Of a stretch of 64,000 nucleotides of DNA, positions 44,501 to 52,500 are shown one piece after another. The stretch comes from Melanocharis versteri (Eukaryota > Chordata > Aves > Passeriformes > Melanocharitidae). The translations under genes were made by a program, and so were the position numbers. The notes beneath the pieces were generated by a model. That model worked only from the letters and a program-made list of their open reading frames with translations. It ran no database searches and was not told where the DNA came from. Each line of letters opens with the position of its first letter. Within the stretch, counting starts at the first letter, position 1. The DNA is taken from the NCBI GenBank assembly GCA_013397845.1, contig VZTG01010083.1:551980-615979 (forward strand), written 5' to 3'.

Positions 44501-46091
44501 CTTTTCACCTCCAGCTTTCCATTTTCCTGGCAGAAAATGCCAAATACAATGGATTGCTGTTGGTACTTAAAGTTTCAGTAATTTAATTTAGAATGTTCTT
44601 TACTCTAAGTCCACATCAGTTTAAGAATTTAAAATATGGTTGATAAGATCATAAACTTTAAAATTAGCAGAGAGAACTGAATGCTACCTATAATAGCTAG
44701 AACTAGATTTACTCCTTTGTTTTACTACCCTTTGACTTGACTGGGCTCATTAGAGGGAACATTAAATTCTTCTATTGAATTGGCATATTTTCGTAAGGTT
44801 GAACTAACCCCTGAATTTCTGTGTGCTTCCAGAATCCAAAAGGGGGCATAACTCCTCGGACCACAACGATGACTTTTACCTGTTTTGTGTTTTTTGACCT
44901 CTTCAATGCCCTGACATGTCGCTCTCAGGTGAGATCGCTCTGTCAGCAGAAATTTCTTCTCAAATCACAAACATAAACATTAGAATACCAGCATTTTGCC
45001 TAGTAAGGAGTTTTTTAATGTTATTTAAAGCAGTATGATTTTTATCAACTTTTTATACACAGTTCAAGTGCAACTACCTTTTCAATTATGTAGCTCTAAG
45101 TTAGTGTTTATGTAACTTAAAAAGTAATGGAGTTGAAATGTAGTGAAACAGGGTGACACTAAGCTCCAACAGAGATGGGGAAAAGTTACTTTTTAAGATT
45201 TTTTTTCCCTTCTTTAGACAAAGTTGATATTTGAAATCGGCTTTTTCCGAAACCGCATGTTCTTGTATTCCGTGCTTGGGTCATTTTTGGGACAGCTGGC
45301 TGTGATCTACATCCCTCCACTCCAAAAGATCTTCCAGACAGAGAATTTAGGAGTGTTAGGTAAGTTGCAAAATAAATAATGGTTTGTTTGTTTTTTCCTT
45401 TAAGTGACTTTAGAAAGCAGATGCCCCTCACAGTTTGCTCCGTTGGCTCCCAACACATCCTTGGAAGGAGAAATCAACCAACAGCTCCTGTACCTGTGTA
45501 TTTATACAGAGCTGTACACAAATAGTATTTAATATTAGCCCAGCTTAGATTCTGAATTTTGATTTACTGCACATAAATGCAAGTAAATGGAGATGTCCAA
45601 GATTTTCCATGAGCTCTTTATGATGATATTTCTCGGATCACTATGCAGACACTCCCTTTGGAAAGAGCAAGGTTTCCCAGCTGAAATGCAGCACAGATTT
45701 TAATTAGTCAGCAAAAACCACACTATGTTACATCTACATTGGGCTGTTGTCAGAAGCAGGGGGCAGGGATCCCCAAGGATTGCTGTTTCCACCCTCCACG
45801 GGGACTGTCCCAGCTGTGGGTGTCCCTTGTCTGCTGCAGTGTGTCCCCAGCTCTCAGCTGGCCAGGGCACAGCGAGGCCACGCACACGGGGGTTCACCAG
45901 CACAATTCCCAGCAGCAGGAAGGCCCTGGGCTGGGACTCCTGCCCAGCTGAGCTCACCTCCACTCTCTCCTCTCCCAGACCTGCTGTTCCTCACCGGCCT
46001 GGCTTCCTCAGTGTTCGTGGTGTCCGAGCTCATCAAACTCTGTGAAAAGCGCTGCTGCCACCCAAAGCACACAAAGGGACGTCACAACTGA
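20414..46091 (+). CDS. ATP2C2: ATP2C2, secretory-pathway Ca2+/Mn2+-transporting ATPase (SPCA2)
   Basis: P-type (type IIA) ATPase that moves Ca2+ and Mn2+ into Golgi or secretory vesicles. Twenty-seven exons join with consistent phases to 943 residues; human SPCA2 has 946. In order: cytosolic N-terminus; M1 near residues 110-127 and M2 near 140-153; actuator loop with FTGEA (219-223); M3/M4 with PEGLP (336-340), including the Ca2+-site Glu337; phosphorylation motif CSDKTGT with Asp379; nucleotide-binding domain with MKGA (509-512); hinge TGDALETA; TGDGVND (672-678); M5/M6 with NIIMDGPPAQ (Asn768, Asp772 as the other metal ligands); M7-M10; short basic C-terminus. One Ca2+ site per cycle is expected for SPCAs. 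The start codon has a purine at -3 and G at +4. SPCA2 rather than SPCA1 (ATP2C1) is supported by the N-terminus, by conserved blocks such as ALPPKDACKC and by synteny with WFDC1 and MEAK7. No frameshift, stop or missing key residue was seen. Confidence 0.97.
20940..21437. repeat. 14-bp minisatellite in ATP2C2 intron 1
   Basis: About 35 degenerate copies of GGCTGTGACCCCCA-like units. It starts about 430 bases after exon 1. The copies vary mainly in the CCCTG/CCCCA part. Confidence 0.95.
21438..26217 (+). other. ATP2C2: Remainder of ATP2C2 intron 1
   Basis: Apart from the 33-bp tandem repeat at 24129-24259 I see no exon, RNA gene or large mobile element here. ORFs on both strands look incidental. 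Confidence 0.6.
24129..24259. repeat. Four-copy 33-bp tandem repeat
   Basis: Units start at 24129, 24162, 24195 and 24228 and carry ACTCATCCC followed by AAGCTGTTCCTGTCACAGG. The first two have an A-run where the last two read AGTA. Each unit contains an acceptor-like TTCCTGTCACAG on the + strand. Confidence 0.95.
26218..26328 (+). CDS. ATP2C2: ATP2C2 exon 2
   Basis: Acceptor TTTGCTCAG and donor AAC|GTAAGG, 37 codons. It encodes ELKIIEQEKEVAALPPKDAC and KCHKEDLARALN, the conserved N-terminal cytosolic segment of SPCA2. Confidence 0.95.
26700..26793. repeat. AT-rich low-complexity tract
   Basis: Runs of (TA)n broken by TTTAATT and GGATATATATATTTAATT, the latter motif occurring twice. It lies in ATP2C2 intron 2. 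Confidence 0.9.
27023..27139 (+). CDS. ATP2C2: ATP2C2 exon 3
   Basis: Acceptor CCCTCTAG and donor CAG|GTAAGG, 39 codons. It encodes VNLQTGLSEFSVLQRRSKHG and WNEFSVENTEPIWKKYLDQ, leading into M1. Confidence 0.96.
27140..28941 (+). other. ATP2C2: ATP2C2 intron 3
   Basis: No exon or recognisable element except a 15-bp tandem repeat at 28793-28887, just before exon 4. Confidence 0.6.
28793..28887. repeat. 15-bp tandem repeat upstream of exon 4
   Basis: Six copies of GGATCCTTCCTGACG-like units. Because the unit is a multiple of three it reads as an open DGILP repeat in the frame of exon 4. It ends about 55 bases before that exon's acceptor. Confidence 0.95.
28942..29031 (+). CDS. ATP2C2: ATP2C2 exon 4 (M1)
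   Basis: Acceptor TTTTCTCAG and donor ATG|GTGGGT, 30 codons. It encodes transmembrane segment M1 (FKNPLILLLLASALVSVI) and TKEYEDAASITM. The donor is the first unit of a minisatellite. Confidence 0.95.
29031..29540. repeat. 29-bp minisatellite filling ATP2C2 intron 4
   Basis: About 17 copies of a unit that starts GGTGGGTGTCACCTGTCCTG and ends CATCCCCAT. The array begins exactly at the exon 4 donor and covers about 510 of the intron's 562 bases. Variant units carry CTTTATCCC or GGCCCCTGTCC. Confidence 0.97.
29594..29629 (+). CDS. ATP2C2: ATP2C2 exon 5 (M2, micro-exon)
   Basis: Only 36 bases: acceptor GCCCACAG, donor CAG|GTGGGT. It encodes AVLIVVTVAFIQ, the core of M2. It matches the family exactly in length and phase. 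Confidence 0.95.
29721..29782 (+). CDS. ATP2C2: ATP2C2 exon 6
   Basis: Acceptor TTTGGAAG and donor TG|GTGAGA. It encodes EYRSEKSLEELNKLVPPECN, ending with two bases of a split Cys codon. Confidence 0.95.
30916..31024 (+). CDS. ATP2C2: ATP2C2 exon 7
   Basis: Acceptor CTCGTGTAG and donor GAG|GTAAAT. It encodes LREGKLQHLLARELVPGDII and SVGDRVPADLRLIE, part of the actuator domain. Confidence 0.95.
31105..31254 (+). CDS. ATP2C2: ATP2C2 exon 8 (actuator, TGEA)
   Basis: Acceptor TTTAATTAG and donor AAG|GTGAGT, 50 codons. It carries LLVDESSFTGEAEPCNKTD, including the TGE loop needed for dephosphorylation of the aspartyl phosphate. Confidence 0.96.
31372..31584 (+). mobile_element. CR1 LINE 3'-end fragment
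   Basis: Sense-orientation CR1: AGGAATTGTTCCCTGGGAGGG, GGCACAGGCTGTCCAGAGAA, GGAGCAACCTGGGACAGTGG and CACTTCCAGCCCAAACCAG. It lies in ATP2C2 intron 8 and ends about 40 bases before exon 9. Confidence 0.9.
31624..31692 (+). CDS. ATP2C2: ATP2C2 exon 9
   Basis: Acceptor TTTTTCTCAG and donor GAG|GTAACA, 23 codons: GVVIGTGENSQFGEVFKMMQ, then AEE. Part of the actuator domain before M3. Confidence 0.95.
32015..32090 (+). CDS. ATP2C2: ATP2C2 exon 10
   Basis: Acceptor TTTTTCCAG and donor G|GTGAGT. It encodes TPKTPLQKSMDRLGKQL and the start of M3 (LFSFGII). Confidence 0.95.
32327..32393 (+). CDS. ATP2C2: ATP2C2 exon 11 (M3-M4)
   Basis: Acceptor after a C-run (CCCCCCCCAG), donor AG|GTGAGG. It encodes GLIMLIGWLQGKRLLSMFTI and GV. 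Confidence 0.95.
33574..33698 (+). CDS. ATP2C2: ATP2C2 exon 12 (M4, PEGLP)
   Basis: Acceptor TGTCCCCAG and donor G|GTAAGG. It encodes LAVAAIPEGLPIVVTVTLVL, with the M4 Glu that binds the transported ion, then RMAKKKVIVKKLPIVETL. Confidence 0.97.
33699..35516 (+). other. ATP2C2: ATP2C2 intron 12
   Basis: 1.8 kb without a recognisable exon or repeat; open frames here are short and incidental. Confidence 0.6.
35517..35614 (+). CDS. ATP2C2: ATP2C2 exon 13 (phosphorylation site)
   Basis: Acceptor CTGCCCCAG and donor GAG|GTATGG. It encodes GCCNVICSDKTGTLTANEMT; the catalytic Asp379 codon is 35540-35542. This Asp forms the acyl-phosphate intermediate in all P-type ATPases. Confidence 0.98.
36326..36427 (+). 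CDS. ATP2C2: ATP2C2 exon 14
   Basis: Acceptor TCCCTCAG and donor GAG|GTAAGT, 34 codons: VSGVGYNGEGNVYLLPSKEI, then LKEFSNVSIGKLVE; nucleotide-binding domain. Confidence 0.95.
37227..37316 (+). CDS. ATP2C2: ATP2C2 exon 15
   Basis: Acceptor TTTCTCTAG and donor AAG|GTAAGA, 30 codons: AGCVVNNAVIRKNSVIGQPT, then EGALMALAMK, a conserved N-domain block. Confidence 0.96.
37317..38714 (+). other. ATP2C2: ATP2C2 intron 15
   Basis: 1.4 kb with no exon seen; a T-rich tract near 37960-37990 is the only notable composition feature. Confidence 0.55.
38715..38816 (+). CDS. ATP2C2: ATP2C2 exon 16
   Basis: Acceptor CTTGCTTCAG and donor CAG|GTAAAG, 34 codons: MELADIKDIYVRKKEIPFSS, then EQKWMAVKCTLKNQ; the ATP-binding domain. 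Confidence 0.96.
39368..39524 (+). CDS. ATP2C2: ATP2C2 exon 17 (KGA motif)
   Basis: Acceptor TTGCTTTAAAG and donor G|GTCAGT. It encodes DQEDIYFMKGAFEEVIQHC with the ATP-contacting KGA and ends QEEKRMGSSGLR. Confidence 0.96.
39598..39835 (-). mobile_element. CR1 LINE 3'-end fragment
   Basis: Antisense CR1 copy beginning at its tail (CACAGAATCACAGAATGG), then CCCCTGCCATGGGCAGGGAC, GTCCAGCCTGGCCTTGGAC and CAGGGCCTCCCCACCCTCAC. It is one of the best-preserved copies in the window and lies in ATP2C2 intron 17. Confidence 0.92.
39836..41112 (+). other. ATP2C2: ATP2C2 intron 17, 3' part
   Basis: No exon or mobile element recognised; a TTTTTCTTTT tract occurs near 39930-39960. Confidence 0.55.
41113..41283 (+). 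CDS. ATP2C2: ATP2C2 exon 18
   Basis: Acceptor TGTTACTAG and donor G|GTACCA, 171 bases. It encodes VLALASGPELGKLTFLGLVG, the IIDPPR block and VKMVTGDALETAVAI, the start of the P-domain hinge. Confidence 0.97.
41615..41712 (+). CDS. ATP2C2: ATP2C2 exon 19
   Basis: Acceptor TTTCTTTGCAG and donor AAT|GTAATG. It encodes GQNIGLCNGKLKAMSGEELE and a family-variable stretch ending SSTVQN. Confidence 0.94.
41801..41851 (+). CDS. ATP2C2: ATP2C2 exon 20
   Basis: Acceptor TTTTCTTTTACAG and donor AAG|GTACTA, 17 codons: VSIFFRTSPKHKLKIIK, a highly conserved P-domain block. Confidence 0.96.
42008..42090 (+). mobile_element. CR1 LINE 3'-end fragment
   Basis: Short CR1 tail: TTGGGCTTGATGATCC, GTGGGTCCTTTCCAACTCAGG and a diverged ATTCTACGATTATATGATT end. 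It lies in ATP2C2 intron 20. Confidence 0.8.
42405..42571 (+). CDS. ATP2C2: ATP2C2 exon 21 (TGDGVND)
   Basis: Acceptor CTTCCCACAG and donor AT|GTAGGT. It encodes ALQRAGAVVSMTGDGVNDAV, ALKSADIGIAMGQAGTDVSK and NMILVDDDFSKVM. Asp674 and Asp678 of TGDGVND coordinate Mg2+ in the family. Confidence 0.97.
42800..42885 (+). mobile_element. Diverged CR1 LINE tail
   Basis: GATCAGAGCTTTTTTGGACTTGATGATCC then GGTGTTTTCCAACCTTTATGG resembles an old CR1 3' end. It lies in ATP2C2 intron 21. Confidence 0.6.
43225..43293 (+). CDS. ATP2C2: ATP2C2 exon 22
   Basis: Acceptor CCCTTCCAG and donor AC|GTAAGT. It encodes NAIEEGKGIFYNIKNFVRFQ and LS, leading into M5. Confidence 0.96.
43375..43491 (+). CDS. ATP2C2: ATP2C2 exon 23 (M5-M6)
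   Basis: Acceptor GCTTTGCAG and donor AG|GTATGG. It encodes M5 and M6, with QILWINIIMDGPPAQ holding the Asn768 and Asp772 metal ligands. Confidence 0.97.
44105..44252 (+). CDS. ATP2C2: ATP2C2 exon 24 (M7)
   Basis: Acceptor TTGGAGGCAG and donor GAG|GTGAGG. It encodes SLGVEPVDRDTIKQPPRC, then LILKIFMSAIIIISGTLFVF (M7) and WKE. The pyrimidine tract is weak. Confidence 0.95.
44833..44928 (+). CDS. ATP2C2: ATP2C2 exon 25 (M8)
   Basis: Acceptor GTGCTTCCAG and donor CAG|GTGAGA, 32 codons: NPKGGITPRTTTMTFTCFVF, then FDLFNALTCRSQ. Confidence 0.96.
45218..45359 (+). CDS. ATP2C2: ATP2C2 exon 26 (M9)
   Basis: Acceptor CCTTCTTTAG and donor G|GTAAGT. It encodes TKLIFEIGFFRNRMFLYSVL, GSFLGQLAVIYIPPLQKIFQ and TENLGVL. 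Confidence 0.96.
45979..46091 (+). CDS. ATP2C2: ATP2C2 exon 27 (M10, stop)
   Basis: Acceptor CCTCTCCCAG. It encodes DLLFLTGLASSVFVVSELIK and a Cys/His/Lys-rich tail ending GRHN, with TGA at 46089-46091. The tail is the least conserved part of the family. Confidence 0.95.
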
Positions 46092-46460
46092 CTCAGATTC
46101 CCTAAAATACACTTGGAACACAGCTGTGGCACTGGATAATCCAAATCCATGGCTTTGTGATGCCACACATCCTTCCTGAAGGTACCCAAGTGCATCTGTA
46201 CCAACAGTCCTTACACCAGAGACTCTTCTACCCACTCCACATGAGCTGTCTGCAGAATCCTCCAGAGTGGCTCCTGGTTTAAACCAAGAGCAGGTATATT
46301 TTTATAACACTGACCTGTATTCCACAAGGCTGTGCTAGTCCCAGACAAAAAAAGTTTCACACCTGTACAGAAAAATCTATTGTGCATAAACTGAAGTTTT
46401 ATTTATTTAAATCAAAATCATTTTTATTAATAAAATCTACATTTTAAAATGTTACTGACA
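46092..46460 (+). other. ATP2C2: ATP2C2 3'UTR
   Basis: Sequence between the stop codon and the AATAAA at 46429-46434. The cleavage site is inferred to lie within about 30 bases of the hexamer. Confidence 0.65.
46429..46434 (+). terminator. ATP2C2: ATP2C2 poly(A) signal in a palindromic AT element
   Basis: AATAAA sits inside the perfect 14-base palindrome TTTTATTAATAAAA (46422-46435), so the minus strand also carries AATAAA at 46423-46428 for a convergent transcript. Confidence 0.7.
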
Positions 46461-49394
46461 AGTATCTGAGTGAGACTCGTGATTTAGACACATCCTTTAA
46501 TGTTTAATTAGAGGAGTGGAAAAGACCTGCCTTCAAGCATTTATTTTCCTTCAATTTATAGTGTTTGTGGATTCTCAGATATCCAGCCTTGATTCAGCAA
46601 GAACTGCTGGGAAACTGTGGGGAGCTGTTAAACAGAGCAGGGAGCTGAGTGCCAACCCTCAGCTGTCAGTTTTTGTACCTGTGTGACTGACAGGAGGAAA
46701 AGGGAAGGCTGATCAGAGCCAATGCTCAGCAGTGGATGGATTTAATGGGAAGGGGACTCGCTTCCACCAGAGCCTGAGAATAAAGATGAGCCAGGAACAG
46801 AGCAGGGATGTTGAGCTTTGCAGTTGGGTCTGAGCTGTTCAGATCACAGCTAAGCCCACCGCTGACAAAAGCTTTCTGGACATTTTTAGGTGTACGAGCA
46901 TGAAGCCCAGATTTCTTAATCATTAGGTTCAGATTAAAAGAAAAATTGAGTCTCCCCCAAGCCCATCTTTTACATTTAAAGAACAATTTTGAATAATCCC
47001 ATCTGCTGGTTGGATCAGTGGTGTCCTAGTAAATAATGCTTCACTGGGACATTACTAAAGTGCCATAGTGTTAGTTTTCTTCTTGCCCCAGCTTAACACC
47101 TCTAAAGTGAAGAGTCTCAGACACAAACTTGTCAAAAAAACTACAATTTCAGAGGTCACAATGCTATGCTGATAGTCACAAGATGATGTTTGAACAGGAT
47201 TACATTTTGGATTCATAGTCTAGACAGAAAACAGCTATACTGATACTCATTAAAAATCAAAGAAAACCTGGCCACTGGAATATTTTCGGTGGAGAGCAGC
47301 TTTGTACAATTCACTTTTTTTTTTTTAAACCCTTGCAGATGGTTTCAGTTCTCAAAAACAAGCTTCTGCCTTGTAATGAAAGGAAAATAAAGCCTAGCTG
47401 TTTATTTTATGTTTAACTGCAGAAATTCAACTGTCTCATCCTGTATGCCATCCACATGGGAATATTTAATAGGCTTAGCCACTGCTAAGTGAAAAAGACC
47501 TCTGAGACTTGTGGGAGTTTGAGAATGTTCAAACAAAAGCTGCTATCACCACACTTACAGACAGCACTATGTACTTACTTACTACTCCTTGCATTGTAAA
47601 ATTTAATATTATTAATATACAGAGAGAAGAAAATATACAAAAGTATCAGTGCAATTGTTCTGATGCTATTTTTTTTTTCTGTCTGTTACAAACTTGGGGA
47701 ACTATCTGGTTTCTCTAAGCAAATACAGGATAAAAAGACATTATCCCAGGTCTTTCACAGCACTCTCTGTACTGGAATAAACAGCATCTAAATGCCCCAA
47801 GCATTAATTCAGGTACTCTACAAAACACACAGCTGAGTCCTAGGATGTCTGGCTGGAGTGATTTCTTCATGCTCTTCTTTCAAGGCTAAATTCACATTGT
47901 TTAATATAGTTTTTAAAAATGAGATCTACATTAAGGCACAAGTGCAGATTGTTCAGAATATTCAAATCTGGCTCCCTATGAACTACAACAGGTGGGGGGA
48001 AAATCACATACAAGAAAACAAAGAATGTGAAGGAAGGTCACATGATCAGGAACTGTACAATGCTATTGTTACAACACCTTTTTTCTCTAAGCTGCAAAGA
48101 AGACAAACTCATGCCAGGACAAAGGGGATTGATACAGTCCTTCTCCTCAGGAGCAGAAACACTGACAGTCAGACACACTGATAACCAAACACTTTTTGCT
48201 GAGTTAGAAATCACAGCCCCTGGTAGAAACCAGGGTTACTTTTGACAAGTTAATTACACATAGAATTAGCAAGGTCAAACTAATAATTACTGAGAGATGG
48301 GAACTAATTCAAGTAGAAAAAGTCCTGAGTAGGAGACCTGACAAAACTGGTGCTGACTGGTGAACAGTCACAAAACAGAGCACAAACCCCAACTGCATTT
48401 CACATTGTGGAGATTATTTTCCATAACGGAGTAATGACTCATTATGTGAAAATAAAGTATACAGCAATCTTCTTTAAACATTTTACAGACATAACCCTGA
48501 TTTTTATTTCTTTCACAAGGTATCTGCAGATCCTATTCTCAATTAAATGTGGCTGCTTCTTACCTAATTTTTTTACAGCCTGATCTTTTACTGCAGTCTC
48601 AAGTGAGGCTAGTAAAGACTGCACCTTCTCTAGAGAATTCCTGCTGGAGGTATGGCCCATTTTTAGGATAAATATGGCTCCAATGATTCTGTTCTAAGTT
48701 TAAAAAGCAACAGACAAGTTTCTGCAGGAACAGATGAAGTGAGATGCACTAGGGATAGTGCAGCAGTATAAAACTGTTGCTGTATAACTATTCTGGACAT
48801 CCTACAGCTCACATGGAGTCACCTGCTGAAAATCTGACTTAGAAAGCTTGAAATTCAATGCTTGAACTGAAGCAATGCAAATTAAGAGCACCCTTCATAT
48901 GGCATCATGTAGACTATTCTACGTTTACCATCATTACAGTTTGTAAGCTTTGCTGACTAATTTCATTGCACGCAAATAAGTATGTGCAGTTGAGGTATAA
49001 GAGCTCGAATGAGTGCCTTGAACAGGCTTTATAAATATATAACTATGTACATATCAATTCTCCAGGACAGAAAGCCATACTGTCAATAAATTCTGCTGCT
49101 TTTAATTTCGTGTGCAGACATGATCTATGGGGAATGCAAGCAGATTCATATTCAGCTAGGGCTCAGCCATGCCTAATGATTATGTCCCCAGTTAATTTTG
49201 CTGTTGTCCCCAAACAAAACCCTTCAGGCAGAATAGTGCATTAGACCTAAATATTACACAAGTACAAGGCTTCAGCTTTGTCCCAGACAATTAGGTAAAT
49301 TCAAAGGGAAAAAAAAGGAAAAACAGCTTGTCCAAGGGACATTAACACTTGGAAACAAATAAAAGTAAAGGTTTCTCGTGTTACTGTGGCTCCT
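46461..49394 (-). other. MEAK7: Convergent intergenic region / possible long MEAK7 3'UTR
   Basis: No coding exon on either strand. MEAK7 transcription runs leftward into this stretch. Minus-strand AATAAA hexamers occur at several places (for example plus-strand TTTATT at 47401 and 46541), so the MEAK7 3' end cannot be fixed by eye. Confidence 0.45.
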
Positions 49395-49535
49395 TTAGTT
49401 CTCATTATCACCATCATCATCGTCATCCTCTTCCATGGGCTCCCGCAGACCTTCGCTCTGACGGCTTTTTCCAGTCATTTCTAACAAGGCCTGAGCCTGA
49501 GGATCCACATCCAGGATACTCTTCTTACCTTTCTT
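49395..49535 (-). CDS. MEAK7: MEAK7 last coding exon (acidic tail)
   Basis: Acceptor TTTTGTTTTGAAG; it encodes KKGKKSILDVDPQAQALLEM, TGKSRQSEGLREP and the Asp-rich tail, stopping at TAA (49397-49395). The Asp run is written by GAT/GAC triplets. Phase 0 joins cleanly to the exon before. Confidence 0.93.
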   Translation of the reverse strand, partial: KKGKKSILDVDPQAQALLEMTGKSRQSEGLREPMEEDDDDDGDNEN

Positions 49536-52500
49536 CTTCAAAACAAAATAAAATACAGTCAATTTAAAAGGTCCATATCACGCTACAGGGAAGGGACACA
49601 CTCAAGCGTCCATAGGTGATGTGGTCTGCAAGCTTGGCACAGTGGAGAAGATGAATTTCCAATTTCAAAACTCACTGGGATACATCAAATGATTTTGACT
49701 GCTGCAGCTACATAAAACTGACATAAACTTTTCCTAAGATGACAGTGAGCTATTTCAAGTTTATTTAGGTTACAAGCCTGCCAGGACATCCTGGTCAACC
49801 TCACCTCAGTCTGAAGTGCTGATGTGAAGTTTTTAAAGAATAGATCCAGTTACAATCCAACATTTTCTGTAAACAGATTGTTCTGTTTCTATTTAGAGCT
49901 ATGTGTCCAGTGAAGTCAGGACACATGAATTTATTATGAAAAGAAGTAAAAGTTAAAAAGAAACAAATTTTAAAGCCCCACCAAACTGTACAGATCAGAC
50001 AGTTTAATAAGAGAACAAATTACAGGGATAGAGGAGACTGGGGAGAGGGCTCTTATTTCCAAAAATAAACCAAGTGCAGAAAGACTGGCATAAACCTATT
50101 CACATAAATTGATGGTAAAACAATAGTAAATTTAAAGCTGCCGATAAAGAAATCTTTTGGGTCTCTTCCTGAACTACAGACTAGACTTTACTTGAGAGTT
50201 TCCAGTGCTTTTAGAAACTCCAGGTTTTACTGAACCCCTCCAAGGATGTTCCTCCCGGAGACCACTCCTCAGTATCAAAAAGGCCTTTTGAAATTCAAAG
50301 TACTGCTATTCGGACTCTATCACCTCATGGATCCTGATATTCTTTCTTGTTGGCACCTTCAATAGCTCCACTACTGCTTTGCCACTTGCCTGCTACAAAA
50401 CACATGGCACCACGGGGCCAGGTAAAGAAAATGTTACTCACTACAATGGGGAGACAACTGGGAGCTTTGCATTCACACCTTCTCTTCCAACCAGGACGCA
50501 ATTTCACAGGTTCAATTCACAATTTCACTTACCCCTGCACTCTCAGGGGCGTCTCCCACTGCCCAAACTTCCATGGCATCCAGTGTAAAATCCTCTTTGG
50601 CTGACAGCTGGGGGCTGTTGTAGGTGGTGCACCGAGGTTTGGCTTTGCTGTGGCCCTTCCCGTAGTCGCTGTCTATCCAGAGCCCGAAGTAGCCATGCTG
50701 TCCACCCATACCCTGTGAAGAAAACCAGCACATTAAACACCTCCTGCACAGGGAAAACAGACTGGGAAAGTTAGGAGACCTAAGAACAAGCTGCTGTGCT
50801 CAGTACTTATGCCACACTTCTGTGGGTAGGTGAAAAAAGGGGATTCTGAGTGAAGCTGGGCCCCTGTACCCACATCTGTTAATCCTGAATACAACTAAAA
50901 ATTTACCTCAGCGATCCTGCCCTACCTCTAAGCTTTACAGAATACAAATATCTGTGACTTGTGCCAGAAATTTAGCTCCTGGCTTTTGTCTGTTGACTAA
51001 TAGTTCCATTCCAAACAGAGTGGCAGTGCTGCCTCTTTTCCATTTAGGAGAGTATCTACAGAAACCAGTAATGTAATTTGATGTTGTTCACTTTCTCTAG
51101 AGCAAATTCATTCCAGCCTGCTGCAATTCCCAAAGTTATGGGCACGTAATACTCCAAAACTGTAAAGCATTTCCAAGACAGGTGGTGTGTTGTAGCTCTG
51201 TAGAAACTCCTCTGCATCTGGAGAGCTCATTTGTGAATTTGAGTAAGAGGAGCTCCTGCCACTGTCATCACACAGCAGCAGCAGCTACTTGCAGTGTCTG
51301 CACTCTAACTCTGCTGGGCTTTCTCCTCCATAATTCCAAAAGCAGTTGGTGTGGCAGGGAGAGCAGCCAGTGGAAGAATTCTCAGTTACACAGATCACTG
51401 TTTCGTGCTTCAGGGATGCAAATTTCCTCAAAGAATAACAAGTGAAATAAATCTGCTCTCAGAAAGTAAAAACCACAAAACCCTTCCAAACAACAGCCAC
51501 AAATCCAATTTCCAAATCATCATTTCTGAATACTTACAAGTCCATTTGGCATAGTCTGTTGGCCATAGTTTAAATACATGTAGTGGTCATTGTACCCTGT
51601 GTATGTGTACACAGCCATAGTGGGGAAAATAGAAAACAGAAAGCATCTGTTGTCACCTGCAAACACAGAAGCACCTCAGGTCAGACAAGTGGTCAAGCCA
51701 TAACTTGCCTACAAATAGAATAGAAAAAAATAATTAAAGCTGAATACTTCAAAGACAGCAGCTACCATCTCAGAAAGCCAGTAGATCTCCCATCAAGATT
51801 TACATCCATTTTCTATTCTCAGTGAACTCTGCGCAGTCACAGGAATCAATGCAATTACAGGCTGTGATCAAGGGCAGAGTCAGAGGCACCACTAGGACAT
51901 TGTCACTATGTCACCTACCCCAGACTGCATTATAACACCTAAAACTGGCCAGCTGACAGATCTGTACAAACTGGGGTGAGTGCAGACACCCCTAGTTCTG
52001 ACAGCATTGATACATAAATCAGCTTAGAGCCAGTGATTTAAAGCAATTTTCACCATGCCCAGTTTGCTATTCAGAGGCACCTGTGGTGTGCTTGCCCTGC
52101 ATGCTTTATATGTTTCTCTATCAGGAAAAAATACAAGGAAAGGGATGTGTAATCAGTGTAAAATAATATTATACTAACTGTCTGAAGTGGTAATTTTCAA
52201 ATAGTCATTTAGGACATGAATTGAGTTTCTAATGCAGCCAAAATGAGGATTCCCAGCAACACCAAATACCCAAAGCCCATGTTTTTTCTTCACAAATCCA
52301 ACACAAACACTCTTTCCAAAGAGTTCTTAAAAACCCCTCTCTTCTCCCTCAAAGTTTTAAGGGAACAAGAAGTTTAGCTTGTCCAAAGAATCCTCTGGCT
52401 GCTGGATTTTAGAAGAGGAACAAAGACCGTGCATAAATGGCAAGAGGAGGCTCAGGTGTTCCTGATGGAGGACTGCCATCCTGTGGACAAATTATTTAGG

